Source: Bavariicoccus seileri WCC 4188 (GTDB lineage Bacteria; Bacillota; Bacilli; Lactobacillales; Aerococcaceae). From it: a stretch of DNA of 45,832 nucleotides. The position numbers were made by a program, and so were the translations under genes. Shown here piece by piece: positions 1 to 9,465 of the stretch (within the stretch, counting starts at the first letter, position 1; each line of letters starts with the position of its first letter). A model generated the notes under the pieces. That model was not told the DNA's origin, did not search any database, and was given only the letters and a program-made list of their open reading frames with translations. The stretch is taken from positions 1 through 45,832 of the forward strand of contig NZ_ATXL01000017.1 of assembly GCF_000421665.1 (NCBI RefSeq), read 5' to 3'.

Positions 1-269
1 TTATTCAGAAAGAAATAGAACCTTGGATACATCACAGAATCAGACAGCTTATTCTCAAAAGATGGAAACTACCAAAAACAAAAATAACGAAGTTATTAAA
101 ATATGGATTAAATTTAGATAGTGCCAAAAGAATCGGTTATTCCAGAAAGAAATACTGGAGATTATCTAAATCACCAGAGGTTCACTGGGCCCTTACAAAC
201 GAAAGACTCCACCACTGGGGCTTAGTATCCCTAAGCGAAATGGTAGAGTCTGCTTACGCAAGATATTGA
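1..269 (+). CDS. ltrA: Group II intron maturase/reverse transcriptase (LtrA type), C-terminal fragment
   Basis: The reading frame opens at base 3 and runs 88 codons to TGA at 267-269; the start lies outside the window. The fragment matches the C-terminal maturase (X) and DNA-binding end of bacterial intron-encoded proteins: a basic stretch with RRxxKxxK-like spacing (LKRWKLPKTK), then SRKKYWRLSKSPEVHWALTN and a tail with NERLHHWGLVSL. Such proteins help the intron RNA fold and splice and carry out target-primed reverse transcription during mobility. Intron domains V and VI follow the stop codon directly, which is the normal layout. The reverse transcriptase catalytic part is not visible, so whether the gene is intact cannot be judged. 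Confidence 0.9.
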   Translation, partial: IQKEIEPWIHHRIRQLILKRWKLPKTKITKLLKYGLNLDSAKRIGYSRKKYWRLSKSPEVHWALTNERLHHWGLVSLSEMVESAYARY

Positions 270-339
270 ACCGCCGTATACGGATCCGTACGTACGGTGG
301 TGTGAGAGGTCGGAGCCGTGAGGCTCCTCCTACTCGATT
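270..339 (+). ncRNA. Group II intron 3' end: domains V and VI with bulged branch-point A
   Basis: Domain V is a hairpin with arms 270-278 (ACCGCCGTA) and 293-301 (TACGGTGGT), a two-base bulge, and a distal GC-rich stem and loop at 281-288. Domain VI follows: 304-306 pairs with 333-335 (GAG/CTC), 307-309 with 329-331 (AGG/CCT), and 312-317 with 322-327 (GGAGCC/GGCTCC) around a GTGA loop. This leaves A332 bulged, as expected for the lariat branch-point adenosine, and puts the 3' splice site about 7 nt on, near 338-339. The exact junction needs a comparison with an unoccupied site. Confidence 0.85.
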
Positions 340-393
340 AGTTAGGTAATCTAACCAAGGTGTTATCTTATCTAGGCACTTAGTGTTGCTTTA

Positions 394-1239
394 TTATAAT
401 TCTTCTATTATGATCGCCATTGCATCTGCACCAGTATGTGTCGTAATAACTGGGCTAGTGAATGTAACAGTAATAGGGATATTTGGGAAAGACTTTTTAT
501 AGCTATCGATAATAGCTTGGTTGAATTGTGAGAGTCCTGCATGGGCAAAATCGATGGCCTTGATCGCTTTTCCAGATGATAGGTAATCCTTACGTAAAAG
601 GTCAAAGTGTTTTTGAACCACTTTCATTCCTCGTCCTTTACCTATAGTGACTAGAGTTGTATCAGTTAGTTGCATAAACACCTTGATGTTCAATAAATTA
701 CTGATCAATCCTGCAGCTTTAGATATTCGACCACCTTTTACTAAATTATCCAAATGGATGACATCCAAATATAGAAATGTTTTATCATGTACTTTCTGGA
801 TCTCTGTTAAAATCTCAGATACGCTAGCGTCAGTCTGCGACAATTCACACGCTCTTAACACCTGGCGCGCTAACCCTCTTGATGTCATTTTTGAATTGAT
901 GACTCGTACATCGCCATCAGCTAACTGAGCAGCTTGTTGCGCCGCATTGATTGTCCCACTGATGACATCCGTCAAATGAATAGAGATGACCGTACTACCA
1001 TCTGAAGTTAAATCATTGTACACTTCGACAAACTCACCGATAGAGGGTTGAGACGTTTTTGGTAACGTCTGAGACTCTGACATCTTTTTAATAAATTCTT
1101 CTTTGGTAATGGTCACACCATCAATAAAATTTTCGTGTTCGAAATTGATATTTAAAGGTACAATCGTCAAATCAAGTTTCTTCAATTCAGCATCAGTTAA
1201 ATCGACGGTTGAATCCGTTACTATTTTTATGGCAGTCAT
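394..1239 (-). CDS. DegV family fatty-acid-binding protein (FakB-like)
   Basis: A 281-residue protein of normal DegV length. It starts KIVTDSTVDL, has the TSQPS motif at residues 62-66, a lipid-pocket segment HLTDVISGT at 88-96, and ends with a conserved HTGADA near the C-terminus. In Firmicutes these cytosolic proteins bind a fatty acid and present it to the kinase FakA, which makes acyl phosphate for membrane lipid synthesis; FakA is not in this window. ATG (complement of 1237-1239) is preceded by AAAGGAG. The gene is divergent from truB, and its 3' end points at the 3' end of the group II intron. Which fatty acid it prefers cannot be read from sequence. Confidence 0.9.
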   Translation of the reverse strand: MTAIKIVTDSTVDLTDAELKKLDLTIVPLNINFEHENFIDGVTITKEEFIKKMSESQTLPKTSQPSIGEFVEVYNDLTSDGSTVISIHLTDVISGTINAAQQAAQLADGDVRVINSKMTSRGLARQVLRACELSQTDASVSEILTEIQKVHDKTFLYLDVIHLDNLVKGGRISKAAGLISNLLNIKVFMQLTDTTLVTIGKGRGMKVVQKHFDLLRKDYLSSGKAIKAIDFAHAGLSQFNQAIIDSYKKSFPNIPITVTFTSPVITTHTGADAMAIIIEEL

Positions 1240-1267
1240 TTGAAAACTCCTTTACCTTATTACTGAC

Positions 1268-1276
1268 ATTTTACCA
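1268..1276 (-). promoter_or_regulatory. Extended -10 promoter for degV
   Basis: On the minus strand this reads TGGTAAAAT, an extended -10 (TG-N-TAAAAT) 29 bases ahead of the degV start codon. No good -35 box is seen at the usual distance, which is common for extended -10 promoters. Confidence 0.45.
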
Positions 1277-1317
1277 CATTAATCAATCTTACTGTACAGC
1301 CATTGAACATTATTTTA

Positions 1318-1326
1318 TGGTATACT
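1318..1326 (+). promoter_or_regulatory. Extended -10 promoter for truB
   Basis: TGGTATACT (TG-N-TATACT) lies 28 bases ahead of the truB ATG. A TTGAAC at 1303 is too close to act as its -35 box. This promoter is back to back with the degV promoter in a 115-base divergent spacer. Confidence 0.5.
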
Positions 1327-1354
1327 CAACTAGTATGAGCAAGGAGAGGATATT

Positions 1355-2245
1355 ATGGATGGATTGGTTGTCCTATATAAAGGAAAGGGAATGACAAGTC
1401 ATGACTGTGTTAATCGTGTCCGTCGCATTCTGAAAACGAAAAAGGTTGGACATTCTGGAACTCTTGACCCAATGGTAGAGGGAGTATTGCCATTAGGTAT
1501 AGGAAAGGGAACCAAAACACTAGAATATCTCTTAGATTATCCAAAGACTTATAGGGGAACAGTATTGATCGGTATAGCTACCGAAACTGAAGATATAGAA
1601 GGTAAAATTATTGATCGTAGAGCAGTAGAACATCCGTTTTCCGAATCTATTGTTGATCATGCCATCAAAAGCATGGTTGGTGATATTATTCAAATACCAC
1701 CGTATTATTCTGCGGTGAAAGTGAAGGGTAAAAAACTTTATGAATATGCCAGAAATAACCAAGTCGTGGAAAGGCCTCGCCGAAAAGCACATATCTATCA
1801 ATTTAATCGTACTTCAACGATACATTATGATGATAAAGATAAAACGGCATCTTTCGATATCATTGTAACTTGTTCAAAAGGGACATATATTAGAACCTTG
1901 TTAGTCGATTTAGGTCAGAAACTCGGATTCCCTGCAACGATGTCTTATTTAATGAGGACAGAAAGTGGCGGCTTTGATTTAGATCAATCTGTCAGACTAG
2001 AGGAGTTTGAAAAGGAGCCGCCTAGGTACCTCCTACCAATAGACGAGGCGCTCAAAAAATTTCACAGAAAAGAAATTCCAAGTAACTTAGAGACAATTGT
2101 TATAAACGGTGGCACCATTGAGATTGCTGATATTTCCATACAAGATTTCCCATTTGTGTTTACTAAGAGTGGAAAACCCGTTGCCGTCTATGATCATCAC
2201 CCTACTAAAGACCATTTAATCAAGCCTTTAAAAATGTTTATATAA
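1355..2245 (+). CDS. truB: tRNA pseudouridine(55) synthase TruB
   Basis: A 296-residue protein. It converts U55 to pseudouridine in the T-loop of tRNAs. The N-terminus MDGLVVLYKGKGMTSHD and the catalytic motif GHSGTLDP (residues 32-39, Asp38 as nucleophile) are diagnostic, followed by a KTY segment and the IPPYYSAVKVKGKKLYEYAR substrate-binding strand. ATG is preceded by AAGGAGAGG at an ideal distance. ribF follows after 17 bases, the classic truB-ribF pairing of Firmicutes, so the two are almost certainly cotranscribed. The C-terminal RNA-binding part looks complete. Confidence 0.97.
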   Translation: MDGLVVLYKGKGMTSHDCVNRVRRILKTKKVGHSGTLDPMVEGVLPLGIGKGTKTLEYLLDYPKTYRGTVLIGIATETEDIEGKIIDRRAVEHPFSESIVDHAIKSMVGDIIQIPPYYSAVKVKGKKLYEYARNNQVVERPRRKAHIYQFNRTSTIHYDDKDKTASFDIIVTCSKGTYIRTLLVDLGQKLGFPATMSYLMRTESGGFDLDQSVRLEEFEKEPPRYLLPIDEALKKFHRKEIPSNLETIVINGGTIEIADISIQDFPFVFTKSGKPVAVYDHHPTKDHLIKPLKMFI

Positions 2246-2262
2246 GTGAGAGGAATAATCGC

Positions 2263-3213
2263 ATGAAAGTTATAAAACTAAAGCATCCATATGACCCATC
2301 CATCATTCCAAATGAACCTGTTGTACTCGCCCTTGGTTTCTTTGATGGTCTACATAGAGGACATCAAAGAGTCATTAAAACTGGGTTAACCATTGCCAAA
2401 CGTAAAGGCATCAAACTAGCGTTGATGAGTTTTGACCGCCATCCAGCTATCGTATTTCAAAATGTGGATGAACATAAAATTCGGTATATTTCTCCTGAGC
2501 AACGTAAGTTAGAATTATTAGCAGATAATCACGTCGATATTTACTACGAAGTAGCCTTCACGAAAAAATTTGCCCATTTGAAACCTGTCGAGTTTGTCAG
2601 CCAATATATTGTCGCACTACATGCCGATACAGTTGTTGCTGGATTTGATTATACTTATGGTCCAAAAGAAATCGCAAATATGCCTTTATTACCAAAATAT
2701 GCCGATAATCGGTTTGATATTGTCACTATTCCCGAAGAACGACTTCTAAATGGTAAAATTAGTTCCACACGCATTAGAGAATTTTTAAATGATGGGGATA
2801 TGGCGAATGCAAATCGAATGCTAGGCTATCCTTATGAACTTGTCGGAAAAGTCATTCATGGCGATCATCGTGGACACCTATTAGGATTTCCAACGGCTAA
2901 TATGGAGTTGGATCCAAAGGCTATTATACCAAGAGAAGGTGTATACGCTGTGACCGTTTTAGTAGAGGGACACTGGTATGGTGGTGTCGCATCGATTGGA
3001 CGAAATACAACATTTGAACGAGGGAGAGAACAAACTGTTGAAATCTACATTATTGATTTTTCCAAAATGATTTATGGAAAAGTAATTAGAGTGCAGTTTT
3101 TGAACTATTTACGCTCACAAGTCGCGTTCGAAACGGCTGATGACTTGATTGCACAAATGCATCAGGACGAGCGAGATGCCACTGCGTTTTTAAAGGAACA
3201 AGCGAACTATTAA
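2263..3213 (+). CDS. ribF: Bifunctional riboflavin kinase / FAD synthetase
   Basis: A 316-residue protein. It phosphorylates riboflavin to FMN and adenylylates FMN to FAD. The N-terminal nucleotidyltransferase half has GFFDGLHRGH (residues 25-34) and an SSTRIREFL motif; the C-terminal riboflavin kinase half begins around residue 185 and has GFPTANM at 208-214, the nucleotide/Mg-binding PTAN motif. It lies 17 bases behind truB and 29 before hemW, in the same direction, so it is probably the second gene of a truB-ribF-hemW transcript. No FMN riboswitch is seen ahead of it. Confidence 0.97.
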   Translation: MKVIKLKHPYDPSIIPNEPVVLALGFFDGLHRGHQRVIKTGLTIAKRKGIKLALMSFDRHPAIVFQNVDEHKIRYISPEQRKLELLADNHVDIYYEVAFTKKFAHLKPVEFVSQYIVALHADTVVAGFDYTYGPKEIANMPLLPKYADNRFDIVTIPEERLLNGKISSTRIREFLNDGDMANANRMLGYPYELVGKVIHGDHRGHLLGFPTANMELDPKAIIPREGVYAVTVLVEGHWYGGVASIGRNTTFERGREQTVEIYIIDFSKMIYGKVIRVQFLNYLRSQVAFETADDLIAQMHQDERDATAFLKEQANY

Positions 3214-3242
3214 AATGCCAAACGTTGCTGAAGGAGACCATT

Positions 3243-4382
3243 ATGACCAGTGCCTATATCCATATTCCTTTTTGCGAACAAATTTGCTATTATTGTGACT
3301 TCAATAAAGTGTTTATCGAGGGACAACCAGTCGACGATTACGTTAACTTACTAATCGAAGAATTCAGACTTTGGAACGAAAGAGAAACGATTTTACCTCT
3401 CAAATCGATCTATATTGGAGGAGGAACCCCAACTGCTTTATCTGTGAAGCAGTTTGAGGTTCTTTTTGATGGCATTAGAAACTATCTTCCACTCCGCAGA
3501 GGTGGAGAGTTTACCATTGAATGCAACCCTAATAATGCAACTAACGACTTATTGACTTGTTTTAAAAGAAATAACGTCAATCGCTTAAGTTTTGGTGTTC
3601 AATCGTTCAATGATGACTTACTCAAAAAAATAGGCCGAATTCATCGGTGCGATACGGTGTACAAGGCAATCAATCTCGCTGAACAGATAGGTTTTCATAA
3701 TATTTCAATAGATTTGATTTACCGATTACCGAACCAAACGCTAGAAGATTTTCAGGATTCGTTGACAAAAGCGTTAGAGCTAGACTTGCCACACTATGCC
3801 ATTTATTCATTGATTTTAGAGCAAAAAACGGTCTTCTATAATTTGATGAGACAAGGTAAACTACCTCTTCCTAGCGAGGATATCGAAGCAGATATGTTCG
3901 AAATGGCCATTGAATCTATGGAAAATGCAGGTAAACAGCATTACGAGATTAGCAATTTTGCTCAAGCTGGCTTTCAAAGTACTCACAATAAAGCCTATTG
4001 GAATGGCGAAGATTATTACGGCTTTGGAGCTGGTGCACATGGTCTTCTAGATGGCACCAGGTACCAAAACTTAGGTCCAATCAACCATTATATGGAGCCG
4101 TTACAAAAGCATGAGTTACCAATATTCAATACACTCCCTCTTAGTCAAAAAATGAAGATTGAAGAGTTCTTTTTCTTAGGTTTAAGACAAATGGAAGGTG
4201 TTTCTATTTCTTTGTTTGAAAAGAAATTCGGTCAGTCGATAGGAGAGTTGTATGGGGATGAAATCAGTCAGTTATTGGAAAAAGATCTCATTACTTTAGA
4301 TGGTGATCATCTCGCATTGACTCGACGAGGTATCTTTCTTGGCAATGATGTTTTTTCTGAGTTTATGCTACTTGATCGATAA
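3243..4382 (+). CDS. hemW: Radical SAM heme chaperone HemW-like protein
   Basis: A 379-residue radical SAM protein. The cluster motif CEQICYYC gives C11, C15 and C18 (CxxxCxxC), followed by the GGGTPT SAM motif near residue 60 and a HemW-type C-terminal domain. It was long annotated as coproporphyrinogen oxidase, but HemW members are heme-binding chaperones lacking the extra HemN cysteine; only three cluster cysteines are seen here. An in-frame TTG lies at 3225, but AAGGAGA (3231-3237) is correctly placed only for ATG 3243, so the shorter form is chosen. No heme biosynthesis gene is in the window. The position between ribF and hrcA is usual in this phylum. Confidence 0.9.
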   Translation: MTSAYIHIPFCEQICYYCDFNKVFIEGQPVDDYVNLLIEEFRLWNERETILPLKSIYIGGGTPTALSVKQFEVLFDGIRNYLPLRRGGEFTIECNPNNATNDLLTCFKRNNVNRLSFGVQSFNDDLLKKIGRIHRCDTVYKAINLAEQIGFHNISIDLIYRLPNQTLEDFQDSLTKALELDLPHYAIYSLILEQKTVFYNLMRQGKLPLPSEDIEADMFEMAIESMENAGKQHYEISNFAQAGFQSTHNKAYWNGEDYYGFGAGAHGLLDGTRYQNLGPINHYMEPLQKHELPIFNTLPLSQKMKIEEFFFLGLRQMEGVSISLFEKKFGQSIGELYGDEISQLLEKDLITLDGDHLALTRRGIFLGNDVFSEFMLLDR

Positions 4383-4529
4383 TGAGATATAGCTAGAAGT
4401 ATTCTTGTGATTTCTCTCAATTACGAACTAGATTTAAATTCAAATTTTCCTATTATGATGTCATTTAAAAGCTTTATACAGTAACGTTAGCACACAGTAA
4501 AATTATTCTATAAAAAATAGCCTTTTGGT

Positions 4530-4558
4530 TTGACATTATGCAAAGACGGTGTTATCTT
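4530..4558 (+). promoter_or_regulatory. SigA-type promoter of the hrcA-grpE-dnaK-dnaJ operon
   Basis: A perfect TTGACA at 4530-4535, a 17-base spacer and TATCTT at 4553-4558. Transcription would start near 4565, just ahead of the CIRCE element, so bound HrcA would block initiation or early elongation. Confidence 0.8.
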
Positions 4559-4568
4559 ATTATCAGGG

Positions 4569-4595
4569 TTAGCACTCAGCCTGTTCAAGTGCTAA
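4569..4595 (+). promoter_or_regulatory. CIRCE operator (HrcA binding site)
   Basis: TTAGCACTC, nine bases, then AAGTGCTAA. This is the CIRCE inverted repeat (TTAGCACTC-N9-GAGTGCTAA) with one change in the right arm, G to A at 4587. It lies between the promoter and hrcA, giving autoregulated heat-shock control of the operon. A lone half-site-like TTAGCACAC at 4487-4495 has no partner arm. Confidence 0.95.
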
Positions 4596-4610
4596 AAAGA
4601 GGTGAGTGTA

Positions 4611-5618
4611 GTGTTAACCAAAAGACAAATCCATGTATTACAATTGGTTATTCAATTGTATTATGAGATTGGAGAACCCATCGGATCTAAAACATTGATG
4701 GAAAAAGGAGATTTGAATGTTAGTTCTGCCACTCTTCGTAATGAGATGATGCAATTGGAGTCTCTAGGTTTTCTCGAGAAGTTCCATACGTCATCTGGTA
4801 GGCTACCTTCAACAAGTGGCTATCGTTACTATATCGATCACATATTACCAACCGAAGATTCTGAGAAGCCATTTGACAGAATGGTGTTCCTAGCAGATTG
4901 GTTTGACCAACAATCGAGTGATCATGCTGAATTTGCTTTGAGAACGGCTGATTTGTTAGCACAGTTGTCCCATTTTACAACAGTATTAGTTGGGACAAAA
5001 TTAGACGAACCGTCGATTTATAACGTTAAACTGATCGCAGTAGATTCTGATAAACTCTTGTTGATAGTGTTACTAGACAATGGAACCATCAAGCAAAGGC
5101 TTGCAGTCTTCAAGGAATCATTTGACAATAAAACGATTCAATTAGCTGAAAAGCAATTACAAGCGCTTTTGATTAATTATTCTACAAGAGTAGGGCAACA
5201 AAATATCAAAGTCTGGCTTTCATCGATGAACATGGCTGATGAGCAGTCATTAACCAGATTGATTAAACAATTGTATCATTATTTTAGTATCGCATCTGAT
5301 GATTATATCCATATCTCAGGTCGACAACATATTCTCGATTCTAGTGACGATATTTCCCGAATCAAACGAGTCTATCGGCTGTTAGAGGACGAAGAAGAGT
5401 TGACACAACTTGTAGCTATCAATCAACCACTACAAGTAAAAATCGGTAAAGAGATTGGATTAGCAGATTTGACTGATTTCTCTGTCATATCTGCCAGATA
5501 TCACCTAAATGAAACTGAAGATGCGCTCATGGCAGTTATCGGACCGGTAAATATGCCATATTCGCAATTGATTACAATGATGCGTTTTATAGAAAATCAT
5601 TTTAATGACAAACAATAG
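4611..5618 (+). CDS. hrcA: Heat-inducible transcription repressor HrcA
   Basis: A 335-residue repressor that binds CIRCE and is folded into its active form by GroEL. It has an N-terminal winged helix (MLTKRQIHVLQLVIQLYYE, then SSATLRNEMMQLESLGFLEK with the recognition helix), a GAF-like middle part and a C-terminal dimerisation segment ending SQLITMMRFIENHF. GTG at 4611 is chosen because AGAGGTGAG (about 4597-4605) is spaced for it; the in-frame GTG at 4602 lies inside that ribosome binding site. First gene of the operon, with its own target site directly upstream. Confidence 0.97.
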   Translation: MLTKRQIHVLQLVIQLYYEIGEPIGSKTLMEKGDLNVSSATLRNEMMQLESLGFLEKFHTSSGRLPSTSGYRYYIDHILPTEDSEKPFDRMVFLADWFDQQSSDHAEFALRTADLLAQLSHFTTVLVGTKLDEPSIYNVKLIAVDSDKLLLIVLLDNGTIKQRLAVFKESFDNKTIQLAEKQLQALLINYSTRVGQQNIKVWLSSMNMADEQSLTRLIKQLYHYFSIASDDYIHISGRQHILDSSDDISRIKRVYRLLEDEEELTQLVAINQPLQVKIGKEIGLADLTDFSVISARYHLNETEDALMAVIGPVNMPYSQLITMMRFIENHFNDKQ

Positions 5619-5637
5619 CTATAAAGGAGATGATGAA

Positions 5638-6261
5638 GTGACCAATCACACTTCTGAAAAATCAGAAAAAAATAATAAAGAAACAAATGAATCAACGCCT
5701 AAGGTGGATACAACAAAAACAGACCAAACTTTTACATCTGAGACTAACCCTTCAAAGTCTAATGAGGCTCTTACAGAAGATGCCAAATTCTCACCTAAGT
5801 CAGTTGATTCAGATGAGTTAAACAAGCTTAAAGAAGAAAACGAAAGGTTGGAAGATCAAATTTTACGTGTTTCAGCTGAATTAGCAAATATTCAAAAAAG
5901 AAACGCTAAAGAGCGGTCAGACAACGCAAAATATAGATCACAGACCTTAGCAACCGAGTTGTTGCCAGCCATTGACAATCTTGAACGCGCGTTAGAGATA
6001 AAACCTGCTGTCGATCACCTCGATAATTTGGTGAAGGGACTTGAAATGGTACAAAACTCTATCGTCAAAGCTTTTAAAGATGAGGGAATTGAAGTGATTG
6101 ACCCATTGGGTGAACCATTTGACCCTAAGTATCATCAAGCAGTACAAACCATGCCAGCCAGTGAAGGTCAAAAGAGCGATGTGGTTTGCCAAGTCCTACA
6201 AAAGGGCTACATATTGAAGGACAGAGTGATTCGTCCTGCAATGGTTATCGTAACGCAATAA
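5638..6261 (+). CDS. grpE: Nucleotide exchange factor GrpE
   Basis: A 207-residue protein that releases ADP from DnaK. Residues 1-60 are a polar, low-complexity tail; a long coiled coil begins at about residue 60 (ELNKLKEENERLEDQI), and the C-terminal beta domain has GEPFDPKYHQAV and ends VIRPAMVIVTQ, the family hallmarks. GTG at 5638 follows AAAGGAGATGATG at normal spacing. An in-frame ATG at 5605 would overlap hrcA and sits ahead of that site, so it is rejected. dnaK follows after 22 bases. Confidence 0.97.
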   Translation: MTNHTSEKSEKNNKETNESTPKVDTTKTDQTFTSETNPSKSNEALTEDAKFSPKSVDSDELNKLKEENERLEDQILRVSAELANIQKRNAKERSDNAKYRSQTLATELLPAIDNLERALEIKPAVDHLDNLVKGLEMVQNSIVKAFKDEGIEVIDPLGEPFDPKYHQAVQTMPASEGQKSDVVCQVLQKGYILKDRVIRPAMVIVTQ

Positions 6262-6280
6262 AACATAAAGGAGATCATAG

Positions 6281-8131
<1,851 letters not shown>

Positions 8132-8152
8132 TATACTTGAGGAGGCAATTTA

Positions 8153-9310
8153 ATGGCAAAGAGAGATTACTATGAAGTCTTAGGTGTTGCCAAAGATGCT
8201 TCTGACCAAGATATCAAACGAGCGTATCGCAAGTTATCAAAAAAATACCATCCTGACATCAATAAAGAGCCCGGTGCTGAGGAAAAGTTCAAAGAAGTTT
8301 CCGAAGCCTATGAATGTCTTAGTGACGCTCAAAAAAGAGCAGCCTATGATCAATATGGTCACGCTGCTACTGATCCTAATTTTAGGAGCGGTGGCGCTAA
8401 TGGTGGATTTGATGGGTTTGGTGGATTCAACGGTGGTGGTTTTACTGGTGGGTTTGATGATATCTTTAACACGTTCTTTGGTGGAGGAGGCGGAAGGACT
8501 CGTAATCCAAATGCGCCTCAACGAGGACAAGATTTACAATATGTCATTGATCTATCCTTTGAAGAAGCCATTTCTGGTAAGAAAGAAACGCTACATTATC
8601 ACCGCCATGGCGTCTGTAAAACGTGTAATGGTACAGGTGCAAAACCTGGTACTTCTCCAAAAACGTGTCATAAATGCCACGGGAGTGGTGTGATAAATGT
8701 TGAGCAAAATACGCCATTTGGCCGAGTAATGACACAAACTACTTGTGATGTCTGTCATGGCACGGGGCAAGAAATAACAGAAAAATGTCCTACCTGCCAT
8801 GGTACAGGTCATGTAGAAGAACAACATAAAGTGGTTGTTACGATACCAGCTGGTGTCGAAGATGGTCACCAAATGCGGTTAAGCGGTCAAGGTGAAGCTG
8901 GTAAAAATGGTGGTCCTTATGGTGACTTATATGTCATATTTAGAGTAGCCAAAAGTGACATTTTTGAACGTAATGGTTCGGAAATATACTTTACTTTACC
9001 AATTAATTTTGTTCAAGCTGCCTTGGGTGACGAAGTAGAAGTTCCTACTGTTCATGGTCCGATAAAGATGAAAATACCCGCTGGCATCCAAAGTGGCGCT
9101 CGCCTTAGACTGAATGGCAAAGGTGCTCCTAAATTGAGAGGAAACCAAAATGGTGATCAACATGTCACTATCAAGGTCATGACACCTAAGAAGTTGAATG
9201 ATGAGCAAAAAGAAGCTCTAAGAGCATATGGTAAAACAATGGGCAATCAAGTTAGTGAAGAAGAATCCAACTTTTTTGATAAAATGAAGAGGTATTGGAA
9301 TAAAAAATAA
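8153..9310 (+). CDS. dnaJ: Chaperone DnaJ (type I Hsp40)
   Basis: A 385-residue co-chaperone that delivers clients to DnaK and stimulates its ATPase. Order: J domain (1-70) with the HPD triad at residues 33-35; a Gly/Phe-rich linker (about 76-125); four CxxCxGxG zinc motifs ([32 protein letters not shown]); and the two C-terminal beta-barrel substrate domains. Complete and unremarkable. It is preceded by GAGGAGGC-type spacing 21 bases behind dnaK and is the last gene before a strong terminator. Confidence 0.99.
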   Translation: MAKRDYYEVLGVAKDASDQDIKRAYRKLSKKYHPDINKEPGAEEKFKEVSEAYECLSDAQKRAAYDQYGHAATDPNFRSGGANGGFDGFGGFNGGGFTGGFDDIFNTFFGGGGGRTRNPNAPQRGQDLQYVIDLSFEEAISGKKETLHYHRHGVCKTCNGTGAKPGTSPKTCHKCHGSGVINVEQNTPFGRVMTQTTCDVCHGTGQEITEKCPTCHGTGHVEEQHKVVVTIPAGVEDGHQMRLSGQGEAGKNGGPYGDLYVIFRVAKSDIFERNGSEIYFTLPINFVQAALGDEVEVPTVHGPIKMKIPAGIQSGARLRLNGKGAPKLRGNQNGDQHVTIKVMTPKKLNDEQKEALRAYGKTMGNQVSEEESNFFDKMKRYWNKK

Positions 9311-9337
9311 GGCTTGATGCACACTTATAGTTAAATT

Positions 9338-9381
9338 AAAAAAAGTAATGTGAACTCATATTGGTTTGCATTACTTTTTTT
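9338..9381 (+). terminator. Rho-independent terminator of the dnaK operon
   Basis: A 13-bp perfect stem, AAAAAAAGTAATG (9338-9350) with CATTACTTTTTTT (9369-9381), around an 18-base loop. The right arm ends in seven T and the left begins with seven A, so it may work in both directions. Confidence 0.85.
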
Positions 9382-9465
9382 GAGTTGTATCCTTTCTATA
9401 TCAAGCTTTCATCTGATAAACTAAGAGTAATAAATTTTAGTTGTTAAAAATGAGGAGTAATGACT

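Noticed and set aside
4602-4610. GTG 4602 as hrcA start
   Set aside because: It overlaps the ribosome binding site that serves GTG 4611.
8184-8693. 169-codon plus-strand open frame inside dnaJ
   Set aside because: It lies in another frame of a clearly real gene, has no ribosome binding site, and its translation has no recognisable domain. It is a shadow of the Gly-rich dnaJ sequence.
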